The notes below the pieces were generated by a model that was not told the DNA's origin, ran no database searches, and was given only the letters and a program-made list of their open reading frames with translations. A stretch of DNA of 64,000 nt from Actinomadura rayongensis (GTDB taxonomy: Bacteria; Actinomycetota; Actinomycetes; Streptosporangiales; Streptosporangiaceae), in the NCBI RefSeq assembly GCF_009831215.1, contig NZ_WUTW01000005.1:1-64000 (forward strand), in the 5' to 3' direction. This document shows positions 8,646 to 15,376 of the stretch, piece by piece. Both the position numbers and the translations under genes were made by a program. Position 1 is the stretch's first letter. Every line of letters begins with the position of its first letter.

Positions 8646-10994
8646 GTGTCCATCCCACCTGCCGTCGGTCGTTTCCGCATCGAGCGCGTCCTCGGATCCG
8701 GGGCGTTCGCGTCGGTGTGGCTCGGGCACGACGACGTCCTCGACTCCCAGGTCGCCATCAAGGTCCTGTCCGGCAGCCTCGTGGACGACCTCGACGTCCG
8801 CAGCCGGTTCCTCGAAGAGGCCCGGATCCTGCGCCGCGCCGACTCCGACCGGCTCGTGCGCGTCCACGACATCGGCGAGCTGCCGGACCGGCGGCCCTAC
8901 TTCGTCATGCCGTACGCCGACCGGGGGACGCTCGGGGACCGGATGCGCGACCGTCCGCTGCCGATCGCCGAGGCTCTGGCGCTCGCGGAGGAGATCGCGT
9001 ACGGCGTCGAGGTGATCAACGCGCTGGGCGTCATCCACCGGGACCTGAAGCCGTCCAACGTGCTGTTCCAGTCGGCGCGCGGCGGCGGGGAGAAGCTGCT
9101 CATCGCCGACCTCGGGCTGGCGAAGGCGCTCGCGCACGCGTCCGGGGCGTTCACGCTGCCCGTCGGGACGCCCGGGTACATGTCGCCGGAGCAGGCGCGG
9201 TTCGGCGGCGGGCTGGACGTGCGCGCCGACGTGTACGGGCTCGGCGCGCTGACCTACCACATGCTCGCGGGCCGCCCCCCGGGCCCCGCGCCCGTGCGCC
9301 GCCGTCCCGGCGAGCTGCGCGAAGGCGTGCCTCCCGAGGTGGACGAGGTGATCCTGCGCGCCCTGTCCGCCGAACGCGACCGCCGCCACCCGACGGCCCA
9401 GGCGTTCGCCGAAGCGGTGGCCGCCCTACGCGCGTCCCTCCCCACCTCACTGACCGGCCCACCCGGCGGCGCGCACCCCGGCCCACCGTCCGGCGCCCCC
9501 GCCGCGCCGCCCGGCGGCGCGCCGCTCGGCCCGCCCGCCGGGCCACGCGCCAACGTCCCCGCCGACCCGCCCACCGGCGCGCCCGGCGGCCCGACTGCCG
9601 GGCCGCCCGCAGGACCACCTGCCGGCCCGCCCGCCGGGCCACATGTCAACGCGCCTGCCGGCCCACCCGGCGGCTCGCCTGCCGGTGCGCCCGGCGGGGC
9701 GCCCGCGGGGCCACGCGTCGGCGCGCCATCCGGCCCGCCGGTCGGCGCGTCTGACGGCGCGCCTGCCGGGCGACCTGCCGGGACGCCGTCCGGCGCGCCT
9801 GGTGGCCCAGCCGCCGGTCCGCCCGGCGGCGCGACGCCCGGCGCTCCTGGCGGCCCGCCCGTCGGGGCGCCGCCCGGTGCTCCCGGCGAGGTGCCTGGCG
9901 GGCCGTCCGCCGGTGCGCCGTCTCGTATGCCCGCTGGTCCGGGGGCCGGTACGGCGCCGGGTCCGGGGGCCGCGGGGCCTGGTGATTTTCCGCCGTCCGG
10001 TCGGTCCGGTGATGCGTCCGGTGGCGGACGGAGCGTCGATCCGGACGTGACGGTGCGGGATCATCCGCGCTCGTCGGGGCCTCGGCCCGTCCCGGCGGGA
10101 CGGCACGACCCGTACGAACCGCTCGCGCCGGACGAGAGCGAGCCGACCGTCGTGGACCGTCCGTCGCGCGCGCCGGGCGGCGAGGACCGGACGCTCGCGC
10201 TGCCCGCTCTGCCGCCGCCCCCGATGCCGCCGCCGCGTCCGCAGCCGGGGCCGCCGCCACCGGGCGGGGCCGGGCCGCAGCCGTACCGGCCGGGCGGGGC
10301 GCCGCAGGGCGGACCGGGCGGGGCGCCGCAGGGCGGGCCCGGCGGGGCGCCGCAGGGCGGGCCGGACGGGGCGCCGCAGCCGCGGGGGGCGTCGCGGAAG
10401 AACGTCACGATGCTGGCGGTCGGGGCGGTCGTTCTCGTGGTCGCGCTGGTCGGCGGGCTGCTGCTCGGGAAGCTGTTCTCCGGGGGCGACAAGAAGGCGG
10501 ACAAGCCCGTGCTGCCCGCCGACTTCGTCCAGCTCGGCGATGCGTCCGGGCACATCCGGTTCGCCGCGCCGAAGGCGTGGCCGAAGGCCGCCGAGCCGAC
10601 CTGGACGCCGTCGTCGGTCGGGCTGGCCGACGCGACGCCGCGTCCGGTGCTGCGCGCGACGCCGAGCCTCGCGGCGTTCCTCGGCGACGGCCGGGGCCCG
10701 GGCGTCTTCGTCGGGCTGACGACGGACGTCGCGAACGGCAAGCTCCCGCCGTCCGGCGCGGCCAAGCACCCGCAGTGCACGCAGGGCGCGCCGGAGCGCT
10801 ACACGTCGCCCGACAAGGCGCTCACCGGCACGATCACCCGGTTCACCGGCTGCCGTGCGGGGACGCCGACGGTCACCGAGGTCGGCCTGCGCGACCGGAG
10901 CGGACGGTTCGGCGCGTGGGTGCGCGTCAAGGAGACCGACGCCCGCAAGCTGACGACCACGATCCTGGACTCCCTCCACCTCACCGCACCCTGA
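8646..10994 (+). CDS. Membrane-anchored serine/threonine protein kinase
   Basis: The 782-residue Hanks-type kinase has its catalytic domain at residues 9-265. It contains the glycine loop GSGAFASVW, K39, E58, HRDLKPSNV with D133 and N138, DLG at 155-157 in place of DFG, and GTPGYMSPEQA. Residues about 275-580 are a Gly/Pro/Ala low-complexity linker with repeated PxGxP units. One transmembrane helix (about 588-609) leads to an extracytoplasmic domain of about 170 residues that is not PASTA. The GTG at 8646 is chosen because the fold begins at once (VGRFRIERVLGSG). A TGATAC -10-like box (8635-8640) would give an almost leaderless transcript. Confidence 0.94.
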   Translation: MSIPPAVGRFRIERVLGSGAFASVWLGHDDVLDSQVAIKVLSGSLVDDLDVRSRFLEEARILRRADSDRLVRVHDIGELPDRRPYFVMPYADRGTLGDRMRDRPLPIAEALALAEEIAYGVEVINALGVIHRDLKPSNVLFQSARGGGEKLLIADLGLAKALAHASGAFTLPVGTPGYMSPEQARFGGGLDVRADVYGLGALTYHMLAGRPPGPAPVRRRPGELREGVPPEVDEVILRALSAERDRRHPTAQAFAEAVAALRASLPTSLTGPPGGAHPGPPSGAPAAPPGGAPLGPPAGPRANVPADPPTGAPGGPTAGPPAGPPAGPPAGPHVNAPAGPPGGSPAGAPGGAPAGPRVGAPSGPPVGASDGAPAGRPAGTPSGAPGGPAAGPPGGATPGAPGGPPVGAPPGAPGEVPGGPSAGAPSRMPAGPGAGTAPGPGAAGPGDFPPSGRSGDASGGGRSVDPDVTVRDHPRSSGPRPVPAGRHDPYEPLAPDESEPTVVDRPSRAPGGEDRTLALPALPPPPMPPPRPQPGPPPPGGAGPQPYRPGGAPQGGPGGAPQGGPGGAPQGGPDGAPQPRGASRKNVTMLAVGAVVLVVALVGGLLLGKLFSGGDKKADKPVLPADFVQLGDASGHIRFAAPKAWPKAAEPTWTPSSVGLADATPRPVLRATPSLAAFLGDGRGPGVFVGLTTDVANGKLPPSGAAKHPQCTQGAPERYTSPDKALTGTITRFTGCRAGTPTVTEVGLRDRSGRFGAWVRVKETDARKLTTTILDSLHLTAP

Positions 10995-11086
10995 CCTGCG
11001 CGTTCACCTCAGGCGACCGGCCCGGCGGCCGATCGCCTGGTCGTCGTGCTCGGGAATGCCAGTTGCATCGCGAGTGTTCACCGATA

Positions 11087-11111
11087 TATCGTTAAGCATC
11101 GTCCAACGATA
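11087..11111. promoter_or_regulatory. Inverted repeat upstream of padR gene
   Basis: TATCGTT (11087-11093) and AACGATA (11105-11111) form a perfect 7-bp inverted repeat with 11 bases between them. It is unusually A+T-rich for this genome and ends 12 bases before the PadR start. PadR proteins commonly repress their own promoter through such repeats. Confidence 0.65.
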
Positions 11112-11123
11112 AGGAGAACCACG

Positions 11124-11702
11124 ATGCGTGGAAACCACCACTTTCAGGACCATGAGAGCCGGCGCCGCCGCGACCCCTTCGGCTGGGGACCGGCGTTCGG
11201 CCCGGGCTTCGGCCCCGGCGGACCCGGCGGCCGGGGACGCGGCGGTCGCGGCCGGCGCACCCGGCGCGGCAACGTCCGCGCCGCCCTGCTCGCGCTGCTC
11301 GCCGAGCGTCCGATGCACGGCTACGAGATGATCCAGGAGCTCGACTCCCGCACCGGCGGCGTCTGGCGCCCGAGCCCCGGCTCGGTCTACCCGACGCTCC
11401 AGATGCTGGAGGACGAGGGCCTCATCACCGGGACGGAGCAGGGCGGCAAGCGCCTCTTCTCCCTCACCGAGACGGGCCGCGCCGAGGCCGACGCGCAGAC
11501 CGCCGCCCCCTGGGACGAGGTCACCGCCGCCGCCGGCGAGAACGCGCTGCGCGGCCGGGAGGCCGTCGGCCAGCTCATGGGAGCGCTGCACCAGGTCATG
11601 GCGGTCGGCAGCGAGGAGCAGAAGGCGCGGGCGCTGGACGTCGTCAACGACGCCCGCCGCCGCGTCTACGGCATCCTCGCCGACGACCCCGCGGCCGAAT
11701 GA
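11124..11702 (+). CDS. PadR-family transcriptional regulator
   Basis: The 192-residue regulator has a Gly/Arg/Pro-rich N-terminal extension (residues about 1-50, PAFGPGFGPGGPGGRGRG). The PadR winged helix follows (ALLAERPMHGYEMIQEL, then SPGSVYPTLQMLEDEGL), and after it a C-terminal dimerisation helix. The start at 11124 follows AAGGAGA. No transporter gene, the usual PadR target, lies beside it; the next gene is convergent. Autoregulation through the inverted repeat just upstream is likely. Confidence 0.92.
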   Translation: MRGNHHFQDHESRRRRDPFGWGPAFGPGFGPGGPGGRGRGGRGRRTRRGNVRAALLALLAERPMHGYEMIQELDSRTGGVWRPSPGSVYPTLQMLEDEGLITGTEQGGKRLFSLTETGRAEADAQTAAPWDEVTAAAGENALRGREAVGQLMGALHQVMAVGSEEQKARALDVVNDARRRVYGILADDPAAE

Positions 11703-11710
11703 TCACTCAG

Positions 11711-11739
11711 AGGGCGCCGCGCCCCGCGCGCGGCGCCCT
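11711..11739. terminator. Bidirectional hairpin terminator
   Basis: An 11-bp perfect stem, AGGGCGCCGCG with CGCGGCGCCCT, has a 7-base loop. It fills the gap between the convergent padR and membrane-protein genes and can end both transcripts. Confidence 0.8.
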
Positions 11740-11742
11740 TCG

Positions 11743-12441
11743 TCACCTCGGAAAGGGCGCGAGCCGGGCGTACTGGTCGTCGACGTACAGCTTTTTCCAC
11801 AGGTAGAGCCGCAGGTCGGCGCGCCGGACGGTCGACCGCACCGGGATCTGGACGGTCGTCCGCACGAGGAACGCCGACGCGGGCGGGAGATAGCGGTCGT
11901 CGCCGTCCCCGGGCAGCAGCGCGCCGCCGGCCAGGCCGCGCACGACCTCGCTCCGGGTGGGCGGGGTGCACATCGCGTCCGGGACGCCCGCCTGCCACAT
12001 GCAGCGGCCCCGGTCCCGCGCGGCCAGCAGGTCGTTCGTCAGGAACAGATCGGCGGGGAAGTCGAGCAGCGCCTTCGCGGTCGGCGACGGGTTCGCCAGC
12101 ACGTACTCGATGTACGCGGACGATCCGGACGCCCCGCCGGTCACCGCCGCGACCCGGTAGCGCGACCCGTCCGCCGTGCTCACGTCCACCGGACGGCCCG
12201 CGTCGGCGAACGCGGCGTCCAGGTCTGCGCCCGTCGCGGCGGGCGGCGCGTCGTCGCCCCGGCCGGGCAGGAACACGAACGCGACCACCCCGAGGACCGC
12301 GAGCACCGCGACCGCCACGGCGGCGAACCCGGTGCGGCGCCCGCCGCCCCGATGGTCGCCCGGCGCGACGATCCGCACCTCGACACCGCTCGTCTCGCGG
12401 AACCCCAGCGGTGCGCCGGGGGTCGCCGGTCGCTCGTCCAC
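11743..12441 (-). CDS. Membrane-anchored hypothetical protein
   Basis: The 232-residue protein has a cytoplasmic Pro/Gly/Arg-rich stretch, one transmembrane helix (about residues 38-58, FAAVAVAVLAVLGVVAFVFL) and an extracytoplasmic domain with two Cys (GRCMWQ and DAMCTPP). No family is recognised. The GTG at 12441 is supported by AAGGGAAGG upstream; the longer open frame above it reads through the otsB region in another phase. It is single, ending at the bidirectional terminator shared with padR. Confidence 0.72.
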   Translation of the reverse strand: MDERPATPGAPLGFRETSGVEVRIVAPGDHRGGGRRTGFAAVAVAVLAVLGVVAFVFLPGRGDDAPPAATGADLDAAFADAGRPVDVSTADGSRYRVAAVTGGASGSSAYIEYVLANPSPTAKALLDFPADLFLTNDLLAARDRGRCMWQAGVPDAMCTPPTRSEVVRGLAGGALLPGDGDDRYLPPASAFLVRTTVQIPVRSTVRRADLRLYLWKKLYVDDQYARLAPFPR

Positions 12442-12575
12442 CGTTCGCCTTCCCTTCACGCGCGCGTCACCTCGGGACCGGACGACATTGTGGCGCACGG
12501 CGGCGGCGCGTCCAGGGGCGGGCCGGAACACGCGCGGGGAGCGACAGTCCGCCGCGCGGGGTTTGTCAGCGCCCG

Positions 12576-13376
12576 TCAGGGCAGCAGGGCGTCCAGGAAC
12601 GCGACGACGCCGGGCGGGCCGTCCACCACGACGTCCGCGCGGGCCGCGAGTTCGGTGACCTCCGCCGACCCGCTGCACACCTTGACGACCGGGACGCCCG
12701 CGTCGCGCAGCTCGTCCAGCGCGTCGAACGCCGCGAGGTCGCCGAGGTCGTCGCCCGCGAACAGCACCGCCGACGGGTCGCCGCGCTCGGCGAGGAAGCC
12801 GCGCAGCGCCGCGCCCTTGTCCATGCCCGGCGGACGCAGCTCCAGCACGAACCGTCCCGGCTCGACGGCGAGGCCCGTCCGCTCGGCGAGCGCGGCCAGC
12901 AGGCTGCGCAGCCGGTCCAGCGCGACCTGCGGCTCCGCGCAGCGCCGCGTGTGGACGGCCAGCGCGAGCCCCTTGTCCTCCACGAACACCTCGGGCGGCG
13001 CGCCGGACGCGGCCAGGACGCCGGGGATCTTCGCGCGGGCCTCGGCGACGCCGGGCGGCGGCTCGGGGACGGTCAGCGTCCCCGACTCCCACCGCTCCCG
13101 GCCGTACTGCCCGAGGACGACCAGCCCGTCGATCCCCCCGAAACCGCCTTGTTCCACCACGAAGCCCGCCGGCCGGCCGGTGATCACCGCCACGCCGCCG
13201 AGCCGGGACGCGAGCCGGGCGAGGGCGTCGGCCGCGCCCGGCTGCGCGCGGGCCGCCGCCGGATCGTCGACGATCGGGGCGAGGGTGCCGTCGAAGTCCA
13301 GCCCGAGGACGGCGGTGGAGGGGTGGGAGCGCAGCGCGTCGAGACCGTCCGCGCCGACGGACGTGACGGAAGTCAT
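12576..13376 (-). CDS. otsB: Trehalose-6-phosphate phosphatase
   Basis: The 266-residue HAD-superfamily phosphatase converts trehalose-6-phosphate to trehalose. Motif I is DFDGTLAP with nucleophile D27 and acid D29. VITGRPAG, KGAALRGFL and the late acidic FAGDDLGDLAAFDAL motif are the family's remaining HAD motifs. Size and order match OtsB. The ATG at 13376 is chosen because GGAG lies nine bases upstream; a GTG 18 bases further up (13394) is possible. It follows the DUF3263 gene by 19 bases, so they are probably co-transcribed. Confidence 0.95.
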   Translation of the reverse strand: MTSVTSVGADGLDALRSHPSTAVLGLDFDGTLAPIVDDPAAARAQPGAADALARLASRLGGVAVITGRPAGFVVEQGGFGGIDGLVVLGQYGRERWESGTLTVPEPPPGVAEARAKIPGVLAASGAPPEVFVEDKGLALAVHTRRCAEPQVALDRLRSLLAALAERTGLAVEPGRFVLELRPPGMDKGAALRGFLAERGDPSAVLFAGDDLGDLAAFDALDELRDAGVPVVKVCSGSAEVTELAARADVVVDGPPGVVAFLDALLP

Positions 13377-13395
13377 CCCCCCAGTCTCCCCCACG

Positions 13396-13716
13396 TCACG
13401 GACGGATGCCGAGCCGCCGCGCGGCGCGCTGCCGCTGCCGCTGCGACCGCGTCCGGCGCAGGCGCTTGACCAGCATCGGGTCGTGCTCCATCGCCTCCGG
13501 ACGGTCGATGAGGAGGTTGAGGAGCTGGTAATACCGCGTCGAGGACATGTCGAAGAGTTCGCGGATGGCCTGCTCTTTCGCGCCCGCGTACTTCCACCAG
13601 CGGCGCTCGAACGCGAGGATCTGGCGGTCGCGCTCGGAGAGGAGGTCGGCCGGGAAGACGTCGTCGTCGTTCTCCAGCTCAGGATCGATCGGGTCCAGGG
13701 CTGAGCCGTCGTTCAT
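13396..13716 (-). CDS. DUF3263 small DNA-binding-like protein
   Basis: The 106-residue protein contains a compact helical core: LSERDRQILAFERRWWKYAG, then AIRELFDMSSTRYYQLLNLL. Its spacing resembles a helix-turn-helix, and a very basic C-terminus (RRTRSQRQRQRAARRLG) follows. This is the actinobacterial DUF3263 family, often beside otsB. A regulatory role is an inference. Its ATG at 13716 gives the known acidic N-terminus. Confidence 0.85.
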   Translation of the reverse strand: MNDGSALDPIDPELENDDDVFPADLLSERDRQILAFERRWWKYAGAKEQAIRELFDMSSTRYYQLLNLLIDRPEAMEHDPMLVKRLRRTRSQRQRQRAARRLGIRP

Positions 13717-13886
13717 GCTGCCGTCCTGTCGGGGAACGCCCCCGGTCCCCTCTGTGGTCACTAATCCCGGGCTGTCCGGGTTCGGCCGGTGCCATCGTAC
13801 GCGTCCGGGACGACACGCACCCGACGTTCGCGGTACACACGGGCGACGGACGGAAACTCGGGACCGGTCCGCCGCGTTAAAGTGTG

Positions 13887-13906
13887 CACGGTGCATCCGT
13901 ACCGTG
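13887..13906. promoter_or_regulatory. Candidate MarR operator
   Basis: CACGGT (13887-13892), eight bases, then ACCGTG (13901-13906) form a perfect 6-bp inverted repeat 27 bases before the MarR-family start. That places it over the likely promoter, so autoregulation is plausible. Confidence 0.4.
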
Positions 13907-13932
13907 ACGCACGCTGGACGGGAGACCCGCAC

Positions 13933-14505
13933 ATGGCGCCGCAGAACGAGCCGGACGAGCTGTCCGACCCCGTGCTCGCCGACGTCTCGCTCGCCCTGTT
14001 CCACCTGCGCCGCGTCTGGTTCAAACCGGACCTGATGCGCCGCATCCGCGCCCAGACCGCCGACGGCCCCGGCGGCCGTCCGCTGCAGATCTCGAACCTG
14101 ATGGTCGTCCAGGCCGTGGCCGCGCTGACCGCGTTCTGCGCCGAGCAGCGACCCGAGGGCGAGGTCACGGTCGGGGCCGTCGCGGACCGCCTGGAGATCG
14201 ACCCGTCCACCGCGTCCCGGCTCGTCGGCCACGCCATAGACGCGGGCCTGATCTCCCGTCGCCCGTCCCCCCTGGACGCCCGCCGCGCCAACCTGGGCCT
14301 GACCGAGGCCGGCGAACGCGTCAAGCGGGTCGCCGAACGCTTCCGCCGCGCCTACCTGGACGAACTGATGGACGGCTGGACCCCCGCCGAACGCGCCGAG
14401 TTCGCCCGCCTCCTCACCCGCTTCGCCGAAACCGCCGCCCGCTACCCCACCGAGGCCGACCGCGTGGACCGCATCTTCGCAGCAGCCGAGGTATCCGCCG
14501 ACTAA
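13933..14505 (+). CDS. MarR-family transcriptional regulator
   Basis: The 190-residue winged-helix regulator has its recognition region in VGAVADRLEIDPSTASRLVG and the wing in RRPSPLDARRANLGLTEAG. The start at 13933 has GGAG eight bases upstream; a longer frame exists but lacks a binding site. The protein has no obvious adjacent target, since the next 500 bases are repeats. Confidence 0.9.
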   Translation: MAPQNEPDELSDPVLADVSLALFHLRRVWFKPDLMRRIRAQTADGPGGRPLQISNLMVVQAVAALTAFCAEQRPEGEVTVGAVADRLEIDPSTASRLVGHAIDAGLISRRPSPLDARRANLGLTEAGERVKRVAERFRRAYLDELMDGWTPAERAEFARLLTRFAETAARYPTEADRVDRIFAAAEVSAD

Positions 14506-14519
14506 CCCGCCCACCTCCC

Positions 14520-15003
14520 GCACAACACCCTCCACACCACGCCGCACCACCCCACGCCGCCCGGGCCACTCCGTGCCCCCGCGCCGCGCCGTACTGCTCT
14601 GCCCCGCGCCACCCGCGCGTGCCGCGCCGTACCGCTCTGCGCCATGCCTCGCCACCCGCGCCACCCCGCGCCGCGCTTTGCCCTACCGCGCTGTGCCGGG
14701 CCACCCCGGGCTGCGCCAAGCCGGGACGCGCCGAGCGGTGCCGAGCCGCGCCACCCGCGCCACGTCGAGCCGCCGCCCCGCACTACGCCGTGCCGCCCCC
14801 GTGCCACCCCGCCGCTGCTCTGCGCCATGCCGCGCGGGGCCTCACCGGGCCGCGCCGAGCCGCGCCGGGCCGGGCCGGGCTACGTCGGTCCGAGCCTCGC
14901 CATCCGAGCCGGGACGCGCCGAGCCGGGACGCGCCGAGCCGGGACGCGCCGAGCCGGGACGCGCCGAGCCGGGACGCGCCGAGCCGGGACGCGCCGAGCC
15001 GGG
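14520..15003. repeat. Pentamer-derived repeat island with 15-bp tandem array
   Basis: The whole gene-free stretch is built from five-base words of the form NNGCC or NNNCC, such as gcgcc, gtgcc, gtacc, atgcc, gagcc and gggcc, with occasional slips. It ends in six perfect 15-bp units, GAGCCGGGACGCGCC (14906-14995), plus part of a seventh. The unit is three pentamers. Open frames through it give only Arg/Ala/Pro low complexity in every phase and are not genes. Confidence 0.85.
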
Positions 15004-15015
15004 CTGGCGCCCGGC

Positions 15016-15276
15016 TCAGGCGTCGTACCGCAGGACGGCCAGCCGGGCGTGGTACTCGTCCTCGTCGATCTCCCCGCGAGCGAAACGGTCGGCGAGCAGC
15101 GCGCGAGCGTTCCGCGTCGGGTCCTGCGCGGTCGCCGGCCGGGCCGTCATGCGCCGCCGGACGAGCACGAACCCGCCGCCCAGCACGAGCGCCCACAGCA
15201 GCGGGAACAGCGGCCAGAAGGCGTGCGGGCCGCCGGAGTCGTTCCAGGGCCCGTGGGCGAGCACAGTGGTGAACAT
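15016..15276 (-). CDS. SHOCT-domain single-pass membrane protein
   Basis: The 86-residue protein has one transmembrane helix (about residues 20-41, FWPLFPLLWALVLGGGFVLV). The C-terminal SHOCT motif is LLADRFARGEIDEDEYHARL, a short helical hairpin found at the end of many bacterial membrane proteins, probably for oligomerisation. AAGGGA precedes the ATG at 15276. The 15-bp repeat array begins 13 bases beyond its stop. Confidence 0.85.
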   Translation of the reverse strand: MFTTVLAHGPWNDSGGPHAFWPLFPLLWALVLGGGFVLVRRRMTARPATAQDPTRNARALLADRFARGEIDEDEYHARLAVLRYDA

Positions 15277-15376
15277 GGATCGTCCCTTCTCTTCGGTGGA
15301 CGATCCGATCGTTCCGCCCTGCCACCGCGCACCGCGTCCCCCCGGCGGAGGCATCCGCGCTACGCCGCAGGACGTA

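Noticed and set aside
12352..13704. Long plus-strand frames over otsB
   Set aside because: Shadows of otsB and the DUF3263 gene, both of which have clear motifs on the minus strand.
14906..15003. 15-bp array as a coding pentapeptide repeat (RAEPG)
   Set aside because: The frame is not bounded by any credible gene and the flanking pentamer rhythm ignores codon phase.
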